Source of the DNA: Carettochelys insculpta
Taxonomy: Eukaryota > Chordata > Testudines > Carettochelyidae
Assembly: GCF_033958435.1 (NCBI RefSeq)
Contig: NC_134167.1
Location: forward strand, 4,174,001 to 4,238,000
Length of the DNA stretch: 64,000 bases
Reading direction: 5' to 3'
Shown here: positions 21,633 through 40,179 of the stretch, piece by piece
Numbering within the stretch: the stretch's first letter is position 1
Layout of the letters: each line of letters starts with the position of its first letter
Made by a program: the position numbers and the translations under genes
Notes under the pieces: model-generated
Told to the model about the DNA's origin: nothing
Database searches by the model: none
Seen by the model: the letters and a program-made list of their open reading frames with translations, nothing else

Positions 21633-23516
21633 GCAATTTTGCATGCATGCGGCGATACGCTCAGCCACAATTTTGCAGACACATCCTCTTTATAGTGCCA
21701 AGATGTCTAAGTACCTGATTTCCAGTAGGTAGCCAAGCAGCTGCATGTCAAACTATGGTACAGCCAATTATCTGACCCCATAAAATGGGGCCTGCAATTA
21801 TTTCCTAGAGAAAAATCTGAAGTTGCTTTTCAAATTCAAGCCCTGGCTCTGTAAAAACCAGAACTGTCCTTGGCTCCTGTCACTGTCTGCTGCCTGCTAG
21901 GAAACAGCCTCAGGTATCACCTCACTAGAGCTAAGTGAAAACAGAAAAACCTTCATGTTTCAGGGCTTTAATTTAACACCTCTGCAGGAGAGGAGGTATA
22001 TAGGCAATGAAAATGGGCTCTCCAGGCCTAAGGGAAAATCCCACTAGCTGAAATTGTTGCTGTCATATTCATTTTCACACACAAAGATAAAGGTGTTGTT
22101 TGAAACCAGACGCTCAGAAATGATGGGCTCCTTCATTACATCTGTTGTGCCATGAAACTGGAATAATGGAGCATGTTAACACTTGAAGTGAAGAGCAATA
22201 AGCTGAAGATGGGTGCTGCTTTTTCCCGCAGCACCCACACCATTTCTGCAGCAATAGTAAGCCCCTGAATGTGTCTGTTACACCCATTAACTGGAAGGAA
22301 GAGAGAACTCATTTTGCCCAAATCTGATCCCCTCTTCTAGGTTTAGAAAACAATTTTTGAGGGTCTGCTTATTAGCTCTGGCCAAACATGAATGTGAGAT
22401 TGTCATATGATTTCCTTTGTTAAATTTTGTTTTGTAAGAAGCCTAGACGTCAGTGACTTTCAAACAAGAATCTCTATTCTCTGCATAGCAGACGCTTTTT
22501 TAAAAAATTAGAAATAGATGCATGGGTCCAATTCTGATCTCATTTATCCTTGTGTAAATCTGGGATAATTCCACTGAAGCAGAGAGGTCCTTTGTTGACA
22601 CTGGTGTAACAAAGATCAGAATTTGGCTCATTGTTTTCCATAAGAGTTGTCTTGTAGGGAACAGAACACATAGAAGAATTTCAGGTTTGTATGTCCAAAA
22701 ATACTGATGAGATCAAAGCTAAATTACAAACCATCTAGAACCATCACATCTGCTCCCTAGGTGAGTTCTCACCTATGCTGCAGGCCAGCCCAAGGCCCAC
22801 AAATCACTGGGGGGCCAACTTAATATGAATTAATGGGTCACTTGCACCCATGCAGAACGGAGAAAGTCAGCTTGGTACTGGCCTGAACTGTGTCCTACCT
22901 CCTTGCTTCTACTCACGTACAAAGACAAAACATAGCAGACCTGCATAGCCTTTGCAGCTCACTAAATGTAAGTGAGTTGGTGCTGCATACATGCTGATGG
23001 ACCACGGGGGCGAGGTTCTAGTAGGAAAAGCAACTAACAGGAGGATGCGTTATAGAGAGTGGAGGATGTTGTAAGCTCTTCGGGTCAGAGATATCTTCCT
23101 TTTTTGTGAAAAGTCGAGCACAACGGGGTCTGGGTCCGTGGCTGGCTCTTAGGCACTAACATAAGTAAATACACACACACACACACACATTTATCATAAC
23201 CCTCTGTATACCCACCTGCTGGCTGCTTTCCCCGCTACGTCAGTTGCATCAAATTCTCTCTCTCAGACTCCATTCTTCATTGCACTGATATAAATATGGA
23301 GTGAAGTCACTGACTTCAGTGGAATTACTTAGCTCAGTGTGACAGAGAAACAGGGCTGTCCCTAAATGTCTTTCTCCTCCTCCATCTGGGAAGGGCTGGG
23401 AAAATGGATATTGACTCAGAATACCTGAAGGCCATTGGACTTGTGCTTTGTCAGCTCAAGGTAGGGGATGGAGTTCCAGGTGGAGGACCCTCTGGTGAAA
23501 ATACCCTGCCCCCCGG
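21633..23516. other. No gene; scattered old repeats
   Basis: No coding sequence is supported. Short ancient repeat pieces resembling GTGTAAATCTGGGATAATTCC (22553) and TGACTTCAGTGGAATTACTT (about 23311) occur. A (CA)9 microsatellite is at 23171-23188. Confidence 0.4.
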
Positions 23517-24119
23517 GGTCTTAGATGAACCCATCTGGCAGCGATGATGCATTCGAATGATTGTCTTCTCAACTTTTGATGATACTTCCCGTGCCTATCA
23601 TGGTGACCACAGGTAACAGGGAATCAGGGTTCAATTCCAGAAAGGGAGCCTGAGAAAACAACAATACAGGACTCTTTCAAGCCCTTGTAATTGGAATGAG
23701 TACACTTTAAATCCTTTAACAAGGATCCATTGAAGGGTAAGTTGAGTGCCAGCAGCCTCAATAATTCCAGCTCCAATAGTGTATATTAAATTTGGTGCAG
23801 TTAAAAAGCTCATAGTTAGATCTTGGGATTGAGCTGGCACTCTGCCATGAGGCAAGCTACTGCCTGTCTCAGCCCCTGCCTCTTGGCGCTCCCTCGATGC
23901 TCTTAACTGAGTGTCCTGGGGGCCTGAAGCATATACATTGAAAAAATTAGAGTGTTCAAAGCAGGCTGGTCGCCAGAATACTCCAGCTGGGAATAATGGA
24001 ATAGGACTCCAGTTCTATTTTGTTGGGTTTTGGAACTGAGGCCAAGATTAAGAGGGCCGGCTGGGGGCATTCGTATTGTGCTGCTAGAGGTGAAATTCTT
24101 GGACTGGCGGAAGATGGAC
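23517..24119 (+). pseudogene. Decayed 18S rRNA pseudogene
   Basis: About 600 bases are colinear with the 5' half of eukaryotic 18S rRNA, roughly human positions 330-960. Recognisable blocks are GGGAATCAGGGTTC, GGGAGCCTGAGAAA, CAATACAGGACTCTTTC, TGTAATTGGAATGAGT, TGCCAGCAGCC, ATTCCAGCTCCAATAG, GCAGTTAAAAAGCTC, TCGATGCTCTTAACTGAGTG, TTAGAGTGTTCAAAGCAGG, GGAATAATGGAATAGGAC and GTGAAATTCTTGGAC. Many substitutions are present, mostly CpG-decay-like. About 95 bases between GAGAAA and AACAATACAGG are missing. It is truncated at both ends, with no rDNA neighbours, so it is a dispersed pseudogene and not an rRNA gene. Confidence 0.93.
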
Positions 24120-25959
24120 CCAGCTGATCTCAACCATGCAGGGACAGCACAAGCAGAGAGATGGTGCCCCAGGGTATCTAGCTCCCAGATCAACATACAC
24201 TCATAAGAAGATGCATGCTTACTCACACCCAGGGAGATCCACACGGGAAACGCTCACTGAGATGACCATTCATACGTACCCCTGCCTGCTACCTGGCAAC
24301 GAGCCTAAGGCTGATGGAAGCCCATGGTTAGGACAGGTGAACTACCTTTCGGCACTGTCACAAGTTCCACCAGGCTCTGACTGTGACGGGGGGGACAGTG
24401 AGAGAGTGAGTATTCAGGGCTTTGCTGGGCAGCTGTGTCTGGCCAGGTGCCCTTGGACTGCAGACAGTGAGATGGATGATGTAATTACCAGCATATCAGT
24501 TACCTCTGCTCAATGTGCTACTGAGCGGATCCCAGCTGCAGCCCAGGGGATGGTGTTCTGTGCCATGATGGGGCAGCTGTGAGGGCAGGGAAAAGAATGC
24601 AGAGACTTCCATTCAACCCTTCACTTGACTGTCCGTGATGTTTTTTCTCTCTGTGTGAGCCATGGACAATGTGAAATGGTCGCACCAGGTGGGCGACGAC
24701 GGCACAGCCTCCGCAGCCTTCCTCCACACCCTGTGATCTCTCTGCAAGGTTTACTTTGCTCTCTGCATGGGGGTGGAGCACTTGGTTCAGCAGCCACGAT
24801 GGTGAGGGGCCTTCTGGCCGAGGAGCTCACAGGGCCTTTGTAAGACTGGCCGCCTTTCTGGAAGGGGCGGCTTAGCCAAACACAACATCTTGAGCGCCAT
24901 ATAGGCACCATGGCAATACGTAGTGGCCTATGATCCGTACAAGGTCAGTCCAGATAATCTCATGCTCCCCATTGGCCTTAAACTCTGCAAATCAAAACAC
25001 CCCGCCCCCCTGCAACTGCCCAGAACTGGGAGCAGGACGCAGGACCCCTGACAATTACCCCACGCTAACCACCGATGTTCTCTCTAATCTTTTCTATCCA
25101 TGTGTGGAATAAATTTTTGTGTGCACCACCAGCAGAAACACAAAACCTGGCTGTGGGCGCTCTGCTAGTCAGCTGGGCGGCATTTGAATCTCTACCAAGT
25201 GGCCGCACAAGCACACAGCTTACAGGGAAACCCCTGTTGCAACCCCCAAGAGATAGGGTGTATATGTGGCCCTGTGGGGGGTGGGGGGAGAGACAACCAG
25301 CAGGGTCGTAAAGCATTGTGAATATTACTACAATTCTAAAGCAAAGATAATCTTGCTTTCCCCACTCCCCACACCCTCTTCTCATTCCAGGCCATGTATG
25401 CTCTGCCAACTGCTTGAAACACACACACACACAAATAAATTATATAGGCTTATACTATTATCATCAATACAGCTCTAATTCTTGCAGTAAATACCAGGGG
25501 AAACACAAAAAAATTCAACTTTGAATAAGGGGTCGCCAGCCAGAAAAGGCTGAGACTCCAACCAAGCTAGCAATTCTCAGTGAATCTGTAAGCATCCAGG
25601 TGCAAATGGGATCATGTCGGGCTGTATAAATTCAAGCATGGAGCCTAGAGCTGGTCAAATCCATCTTTGCTGCAGCTCCTGCAAAATCAGTGTCTGAGTC
25701 TGGCCCATTCTTCCAAAGTTTCTGATCAGGATTCAGCGTTGCCTAGTGACCACCAGTCTCTCCCCATTTTGGTACCATGTGTGCAGCACGTCACACTCTG
25801 CACCCATCCCACGGCTGCATTCCCCTCCCTGCCCCAGATCCTGTGCTTGCTGTGACTCCCCACCCTCCACCATGGGAAGAGTCTCTATAATTTCACATTG
25901 CTGTCCCTGCACAGTGGAGGAAGCAGCTTGGGGAAGCTAGTGGTTGCTCATCACCTGAT
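24120..25959. other. No gene recognised
   Basis: An open plus frame at 24136-24582 matches nothing I know. Small CA runs lie near 25422. No transposon ends were resolved. Confidence 0.35.
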
Positions 25960-26300
25960 GCTTTGCAGCCTGAGACCGGATTGGCTGAGAAGAGCTGTAT
26001 TTTTTTTCTCCTCAATGCTGCTTTGATTTTTTCTCCCCTTCTTCTTTAGGGTGTCTGCTGTTTCCTAGTGTTTGCAGGAGTCTGGGCAGCAGCAAGCAGC
26101 AGCTGCAGCCGGAGGCAAAGGAGAAGCGTCAGCCCAGAAGGAGGCAAGGGACTGCATGGGAGGCACCAGAACCTAGCTGGAGAGACTGCTTTTGCAGCCA
26201 AGTTTCTGCAAATCAGAAACCTCACCCAACCTCTGTGTCTGATACACAGGCAGCCACACTAACTTCTCAGCCACCCTCAGAGGTTTCCTGGGGAGACAGG
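25960..26300 (+). promoter_or_regulatory. Candidate PHYHIP promoter and 5' noncoding exon
   Basis: A reverse CCAAT (GGATTGGCTG, about 25979) and a TATTTTTTTT stretch precede a GC-richer segment. That segment ends in GGGGAGACAG followed by GTAAGC near 26300, a strong donor. No ORF is needed. The next good acceptor before a known start codon is GTCTAG at about 35442, 19 bases before the PHYHIP ATG. The link is inferred from position only. Confidence 0.3.
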
Positions 26301-26339
26301 TAAGCTGCTTTTTACCTTGGACTCAATGATGGAGTGTGT

Positions 26340-26540
26340 GTATGGTTCTGAGCACCAGACCTGGTGCAAGGAACACCTGAATGCTAAGCCCAGCTCTGAC
26401 ACTGACTCACTGCATGGCCTTGGGCAAGTCACTTATGCTTTTGCTTTCTCATCTGTAAAATGAGAGCAAGAAATCCCTCCCTCTCAGGGATTAATCAGGC
26501 AAGTCTGGTGAAGTGCATGGAGGACAGGAAGCCCTTGGTA
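26340..26540 (+). repeat. MIR SINE
   Basis: The order is CCCAGCTCTGACACTGACTC, GGCCTTGGGCAAGTCACTTA and TCTCATCTGTAAAATGAGA, the core of the amniote MIR family. Confidence 0.75.
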
Positions 26541-26879
26541 AGTGTTACTAGAAAGGCTGGTGTTTTGAAAGCCCTAAGGAAGGAGATGCCCTCCGCCCCA
26601 CAGAATAAGACAGCAGGGGAAGGGAAATTAAGCAGCCCAGGCATGGGCCCCATCTGTTAAGCTCTTCAAGTCCTGGAATCTGGTCCAAGGGATTGAGGAG
26701 CCAGCTGTACCTGTCACGTTGCTTTTCACTGTCCCCTAGGAAACGACCTTCTCCTTTCTTCATGACACAGCCGATCAGAATGGGGAAGATTGGCGAACTT
26801 TAACTGGGTTTCTATGAATGCATGCTAATTTGCCATGCATCTCTGACAGCCTGAAATCCCCTGCCGTTCTAAAGACTTC

Positions 26880-27149
26880 CACTGCTGACCAGAGTGGTGT
26901 GGCTGCGTGCATGTGTGGGGGTGTACACAGATGTCAGAGGAGCACGCACATACGTGTGTGTAGGACTTAATGGATGACTGAGAGGGTGGGGCTGATTGCA
27001 TGATGTATGGGCGTATGGCGTGTATGGGGTGAGTGGGTTTACAAGCACAGTGTGTGCACGGCTGTACGGTCTGCACGCAAGTGGGATGGATGGATGTTGA
27101 TGATGGCTGTGCATGAATAGGTGTTGGTGCGTATGCACATGGCTGTGGC

Positions 27150-27184
<35 letters not shown>

Positions 27185-27700
27185 AGGCTTGGGGCTGTGG
27201 TGTATGTAGCTATGTTTAGGTGATTGTGAGCAGGTGTGTGTGTGTGTACTTTGTGTATCTGGCTGTGAATGGAGCACTAACATATGTGATATGCAGGGAT
27301 GCATGTGCAGGGTTGTGAGTGTGTGTCCAGGTGCATTATATGCATGTGCTTGTGGATGGGCAGGTTTGAATATATGTTTATATGTAGTCATAGCTATATT
27401 TGTGTGTCCACACTTGCGTGGCCACTGTAAGGAACGCGTATGTCTGCAGGTGTATGCCCTAATATCAGCTGGTGTTTGTTTTTGTAGGACCCCAGTTATG
27501 TACGTCTCTTTAGGCGTGTGTGTACTCTGGTGTTGGAGTAGCTGTGCAGGTACTTGTGTGTACATGCTGGTGAGTGGGTATGTGCGTATGTCGTTGTGCA
27601 GGAGCAAGGAGGTGACAATCACAGGCGTGTGAGCATGGCTGCACATAGGTGTGGGGAGGTGCTCCATGGTGGGGGGGGGGGGGCGGCTGTGAGGTGCACC
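26880..27700. repeat. Decayed TG-rich simple-sequence tract with (GT)n core
   Basis: An uninterrupted (GT)n of about 16 units at 27151-27182 sits within some 800 bases dominated by TGTGTG, TGCATG and GTGTAC words. The long minus-strand frame over it (His/Thr-rich) is an artefact of this composition. Alternating purine-pyrimidine sequence of this kind can form Z-DNA. Confidence 0.7.
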
Positions 27701-28105
27701 CTGCCGCATGCGCTCATCTGGGAGGCTCAGTAACGTGCTGCCTTTGTGACCTTGGCACCCTACGGCTCAGGTTCTCTCGCTTTGGGAAGGCTCTGCCTGC
27801 GAGAGCCTAGGGGATGCAGGGCCTTTGCTTTCAGGCTACCCAGCCTGTCTACTGACCAGCAGAGAGTTGTCCATCTCTTCCAGTGCCCTCTGGCTCCTGC
27901 TCCTGGGTTTGGCTCAGGCTGGTGAAAATGGAGCCAGCTGTTCCCAGGAGGGCGAGAGGGGCTGCACGGTCTGATTGGTGGAGAGGGACTGTAGTTTAAA
28001 GGGGCAGTGTTGCAGGGGAATAAGCCAAGGGCATCAGCTTACAGGTCCCTGGCCATGGGACAGGGGTTTGGGATGGGCTAGGTTTGCTTCCCGTCACCCT
28101 GGCTG

Positions 28106-28245
28106 TAGGTGCTGAAACTAGGAGGTGCAGGGGTGCTGCAGCACCCCCTGGCTTGAAGTGGTTTCCACTATCTACAAGGTTTGCAGCTTGGTTCAATGGC
28201 GCTCAGCACCCCCACGATACAAATTGGTCCAGCACCCTGTCCCTT
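28106..28245 (+). repeat. Interspersed repeat, copy 2 (see 2432-2523)
   Basis: GGTGCAGGGGTGCTGCAGCA, CTTGAAGTGGTTTCC, GGTTCAATGGCGCTCAGCA and ATTGGTCCAGCACC follow one another as in the copy at 2432-2523. Confidence 0.55.
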
Positions 28246-28499
28246 CTTCTACCGCACCATTCACGTCAGACGGAGGCTGCTGGGCTTGCTCTGCACCTGT
28301 CCCCATGGAGACCAGCGCCCTCCCCACTCCTCCCACACACATTCTGCTCTTCCCTGCCTCTCTCCAGGCCCTGCCTTGGATCTGGGTTAGAAGTGTGGGA
28401 GTTGTCTCCCTTGGCTGCTAGCCACAGTGCCTCCTTCCCCTTTAGTCAAGTGGCTTTCAATTTACAAGTCAGAACTTGGAACAGAGCCCTCTTTGCTTG

Positions 28500-29600
28500 G
28501 GGCACGTGTGAGAGTGAAACGGGTGTGCACAATTACTGGTGTGGATGCATGTGTGCATCTGTGGGCATGTCCCTGCCCAGGCTGGCTTCTGCTCGGGGAC
28601 AGCAGGGGTAATGCGTTCCTCCGGGTGTCTATATGTGAGAGTGTCTTTGTCACTGTGTATTTCTTTCTCTGAATGTGCACAGAGGGAGTGACAGCTGCCC
28701 TTGTGCCTTCCTTCAGCTCTGTGTACCCCCACGTGCACCTCACACGTGCCTGCCTCTCTTCCTACATGCAATGGTGTGTTGTTCCCTGACCCTGCATGTA
28801 GTGAGTGCTCCACATGTATACACGTGTCCTCCTTTCTGTATGTCAGTTTGCACTCACATTGTGGCACTTCCCTTAGCCCGTGTCCAAAGATAAGGTGAGA
28901 GCTTAACACGTGTGAGAATCCATTTGCTGCATTCCTGTGGCTGCATCGCCCTTGCTGTGTGTGTGCAGCCCCAGCAGCAGTGACAGCTTCATACATGTGT
29001 TAGAGCAGCTGCCTGTGTGTGCCTGTTTTCTTCTCCATTATTGGACACAGGGCTAGTCACTCGTGCCTTGCCTCACCAGGCACCTGTGCATGACAGCTAG
29101 ACACAGAGTTGTGTTCGTCTGTCTGTGCAAGGGTTTCTGCAACTCTTCATGCATGTGCATCCCTATCTGTGTGTTTGCCTCTACCCCTCTACGTGCCTGC
29201 ATATCTTTTTCCCTTACAGAAACAAAGCACTTATTTGCACGTCTATCTGCACATGCCCCTGTCTGTTCATACGTGTGCTTTGCCATACAGGTACCTGCCT
29301 CAGTGTGCTCGTGCATACGCACTGGCTAAACAATAGCTTTTCTTGCGGCTCTGATGTGGCTGTGTCGCTGTATATCTTGATGTCGCCACACTGCATGCCT
29401 GTTCACGCTTTTCGCTCACTTCTCTGTATCTGAGCATGTACTTGGAAGCTCTCCTTCTGCACATACACCTTTTCCTCTCCCCCTCACTCTGTGGATCGCC
29501 ACACATGCCATCACGCCTCTGCATGCGTGGGAGACCTGCATGCACTTATGACTAACTTTGCATGAGCCTGTGTGCATCAGACTAGCTGAACAGCCTGCTA
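28500..29600. repeat. Second decayed TG/CA-rich tract
   Basis: GTGTGCA, CACGTG, CATGTAT and TGTGTGCCTG words recur without a fixed period over about 1.1 kb. Open frames on both strands here are compositional. A third, smaller tract of the same kind lies at about 33950-34280. Confidence 0.5.
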
Positions 29601-31630
29601 CGCATTCTTCAAACGCCATGTATTAATTGGAGCTAAAAATGGACTGGAATATTATGCCAGTATCTGCCAGGGACTGATCAGACCTGGCCATCCAAATCCC
29701 CCCATCGATACCTGTTGCCAAGGCCCGTGTAACCAAAACATGCCCATTGCACCAAGTTGGACAGAGGGCTGCAGATAAAACCTTTTTGGTGGCACTTAAG
29801 CATGAGCCCTGTGTGCCCTTTCTCCCCTCCCAAAGCCATAGATCCCTTGTAAGCACTGTCTCAGGCAGCTCCTGGACCTCTGGGTTGTGCTATGCTACCA
29901 CTGGGGACCCTAGGGATCACCCCGATAAAAGGGACGTAAGCTGTGCATTTGGTAAGAGGGTGTTTCCTAACAAGCCCTGTGTCCCTAGCTGTGCACTCAC
30001 TCCCTCTGCTGAGAATGCTGCTGGTGCATTCAGGGCAGGTCAGGGCCCGTACTGGAAATGCTGGCTGAGTGACTTCCACTGGGCCCTTGGGGCAGCCAGA
30101 TCCCTATGGGGCACTTTCCAAATGGAGAGCAGCAGGCCCTTGCTCCTGACAGTAGTTTGTGCTCTGCTCATCCCCTAGCCCCACCCTGGTGCTGAGGCAG
30201 GTCTCTGGTTCAGCTGGTTGCTGACAGCCTCCCTGGCAGGAGGTTGCAGAGGCACTGTTCCTTTCTGCTCCCTCATCCAGCCGCATCCAGCCCCTGTCCA
30301 GACACTATTGGGCTGAAAGTACTTTGGGGCAGGGCCTGGGGCAGCTCTGAGCTCTGTGAGGTGCATGGGCCACGCAGCACACACCTCCATCAGCAGGTCA
30401 CATAGAGACGTCCAGTGTCTGCCCCCCCATCTCCCCTCCCTCCTCTCTTGGCCTTCCCTCTCTGCCTCGTCCACCTCCTCCTTTCTTACTCTCCCTCTGC
30501 TCCTGAGCTCCAGGATCCGTCAGATCCAAGCCTAACCCAGCCTCACTGCTGCTCTGTCTGGATCCTGGCAGTGCTTTCCCCCTAAGAACAGATTATGCCA
30601 GGAGCCTACGGAGCCACACCAAAGGGCCACAAAGTTGTATCCCTCCTTTACTCCTCACTTATGGCGGCCATTGTCCCTCACTGGAGGAAAGGACTGTCCA
30701 GCTGAGAAATGTTGTCCTGGAGTCATTTTCCCCCCCAAGTTCCTTCTCCTGCACCCGCTGCCAGCCTGAACAAAGCAGGGCCAAAGGGCTGAGCTTTTAG
30801 CCTCCCTGCTGCAGCTGCTTCGAAGCCAAGCTGAATCATGAGGAAGTGCCAAGCTCGTCTCCCCAGGCCCGACCATGTTGCCATGAGAGAAGCCTCTCTC
30901 ACCCGGACAGTAACAACGTGCACTGCCTCTGGAACTTCCACGGAGTTCTTAGTGAGCCGTGGCGGCTGCTGCATACCCACTGATCCTGCAGCTCCCTCCC
31001 CACAGCCTCAGCAGGGAGGCCAAAGACAGATCGCAGCAGGGAAGCTGGACTCTCCTGTGCCCCAGAGAGGAGAGGCCAGCACACTTCAAGCCGGAGGGCC
31101 TGGTTCCTCCCCAGTGCTGCCAGCCAGGCACATTTCATCAGAAGTAAATCCACCGGAGAAGAGAATCAACAGAGAAAAGAAAAATTCCGGGATTGTCCCA
31201 GGGTGCTGAGCAGAGGGTACCTGTGCTGGAGCTGAGCAGGGCTGGAAGGTAGCAATGAATTGCTCTCTAGGCCCCTGCAGAAGGCCTTTGGCCAAGTCAC
31301 AGGACACAGATCTGTCCATGGGTCTGACCAGCTGTCTGTCAGGTTGTACGCAGCTGTTTGAAAGGACCATGTTAATGGCCCAGAGACCGATCCTTGGGGA
31401 CCCGGCGGGGCCAACAGCAGCTCACCACCATTTATCAGCAGGCGCTTTGCACAGATTGGGCTTCCACCCTTCAGCGTTGTGGCTTTCAGAGCTTTCTGCC
31501 CCTACCAAGGTGTTTGGCAGGAGGATGCAGCCAGCAGAGAGCTGGAGTTGGGGATTATCTCCCACTCAGTTGCCTGCTTGCCTCTCCTGTCGCCTGCTTG
31601 CTCCCTCCCATGTGCATGATGGTTTCGTAC
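29601..31630. other. Probable PHYHIP intron, no feature resolved
   Basis: The stretch is G+C-moderate unique-looking sequence. No exon, RNA or transposon end could be supported. Confidence 0.35.
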
Positions 31631-31631
31631 G

Positions 31632-32008
31632 GGGCGGCTCACCAGAGCTATGCATACCAACAGATTATTCTTGTAGGGTTGCTCACAAGTGCTGTGTAGG
31701 CTGGTTGGTTGCAGATTACTGTAGGGTTCTTCACAAGTGTTGTGCATGCCCACTGCTTGTCGGGTTGCTCGAGAGATGTGCGTACGAGCTGGTTGTTATC
31801 GTAGGGTTCTTCACAAGTGCTGTGCACATTGGTGGTTATTCTCAAGCTGCTTTGCACACCTGGTGGTTATTATTGTAGAGTTGCTCAGGAGACATAGACA
31901 TTGATTGGCTGTTATCGCAGGGTTGCTCATTCTAGTTGGTTATTATTCTTGAGCTGCTTTTCACACCCCTGGGTTACTATTGTAGGGTCACTCCGACGTG
32001 CTAAGCAG
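31632..32008 (+). repeat. Degenerate minisatellite
   Basis: The unit combines GTAGGGTTGCTCACAAGTGC, TGTGCACACC and TGGTTGGTTATTATT. The GTAGGGTT-type word recurs near 31673, 31721, 31770, 31801, 31874, 31918 and 31982, so units are about 30-75 bases apart with internal loss. Confidence 0.7.

Positions 32009-40179
<8,171 letters not shown>

Noticed and set aside
23517..24119. Functional rRNA gene
   Set aside because: Truncated at both ends, internally deleted and heavily mutated, with no 5.8S, 28S or spacer neighbours.
24136..24582. Plus-strand 148-codon frame just after the 18S pseudogene
   Set aside because: No similarity recognised; starts at the edge of decayed repeat sequence.
26825..27709. 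Minus-strand 294-codon His/Thr-rich frame
   Set aside because: Translation of TG/CA simple sequence (HTHTHT runs).
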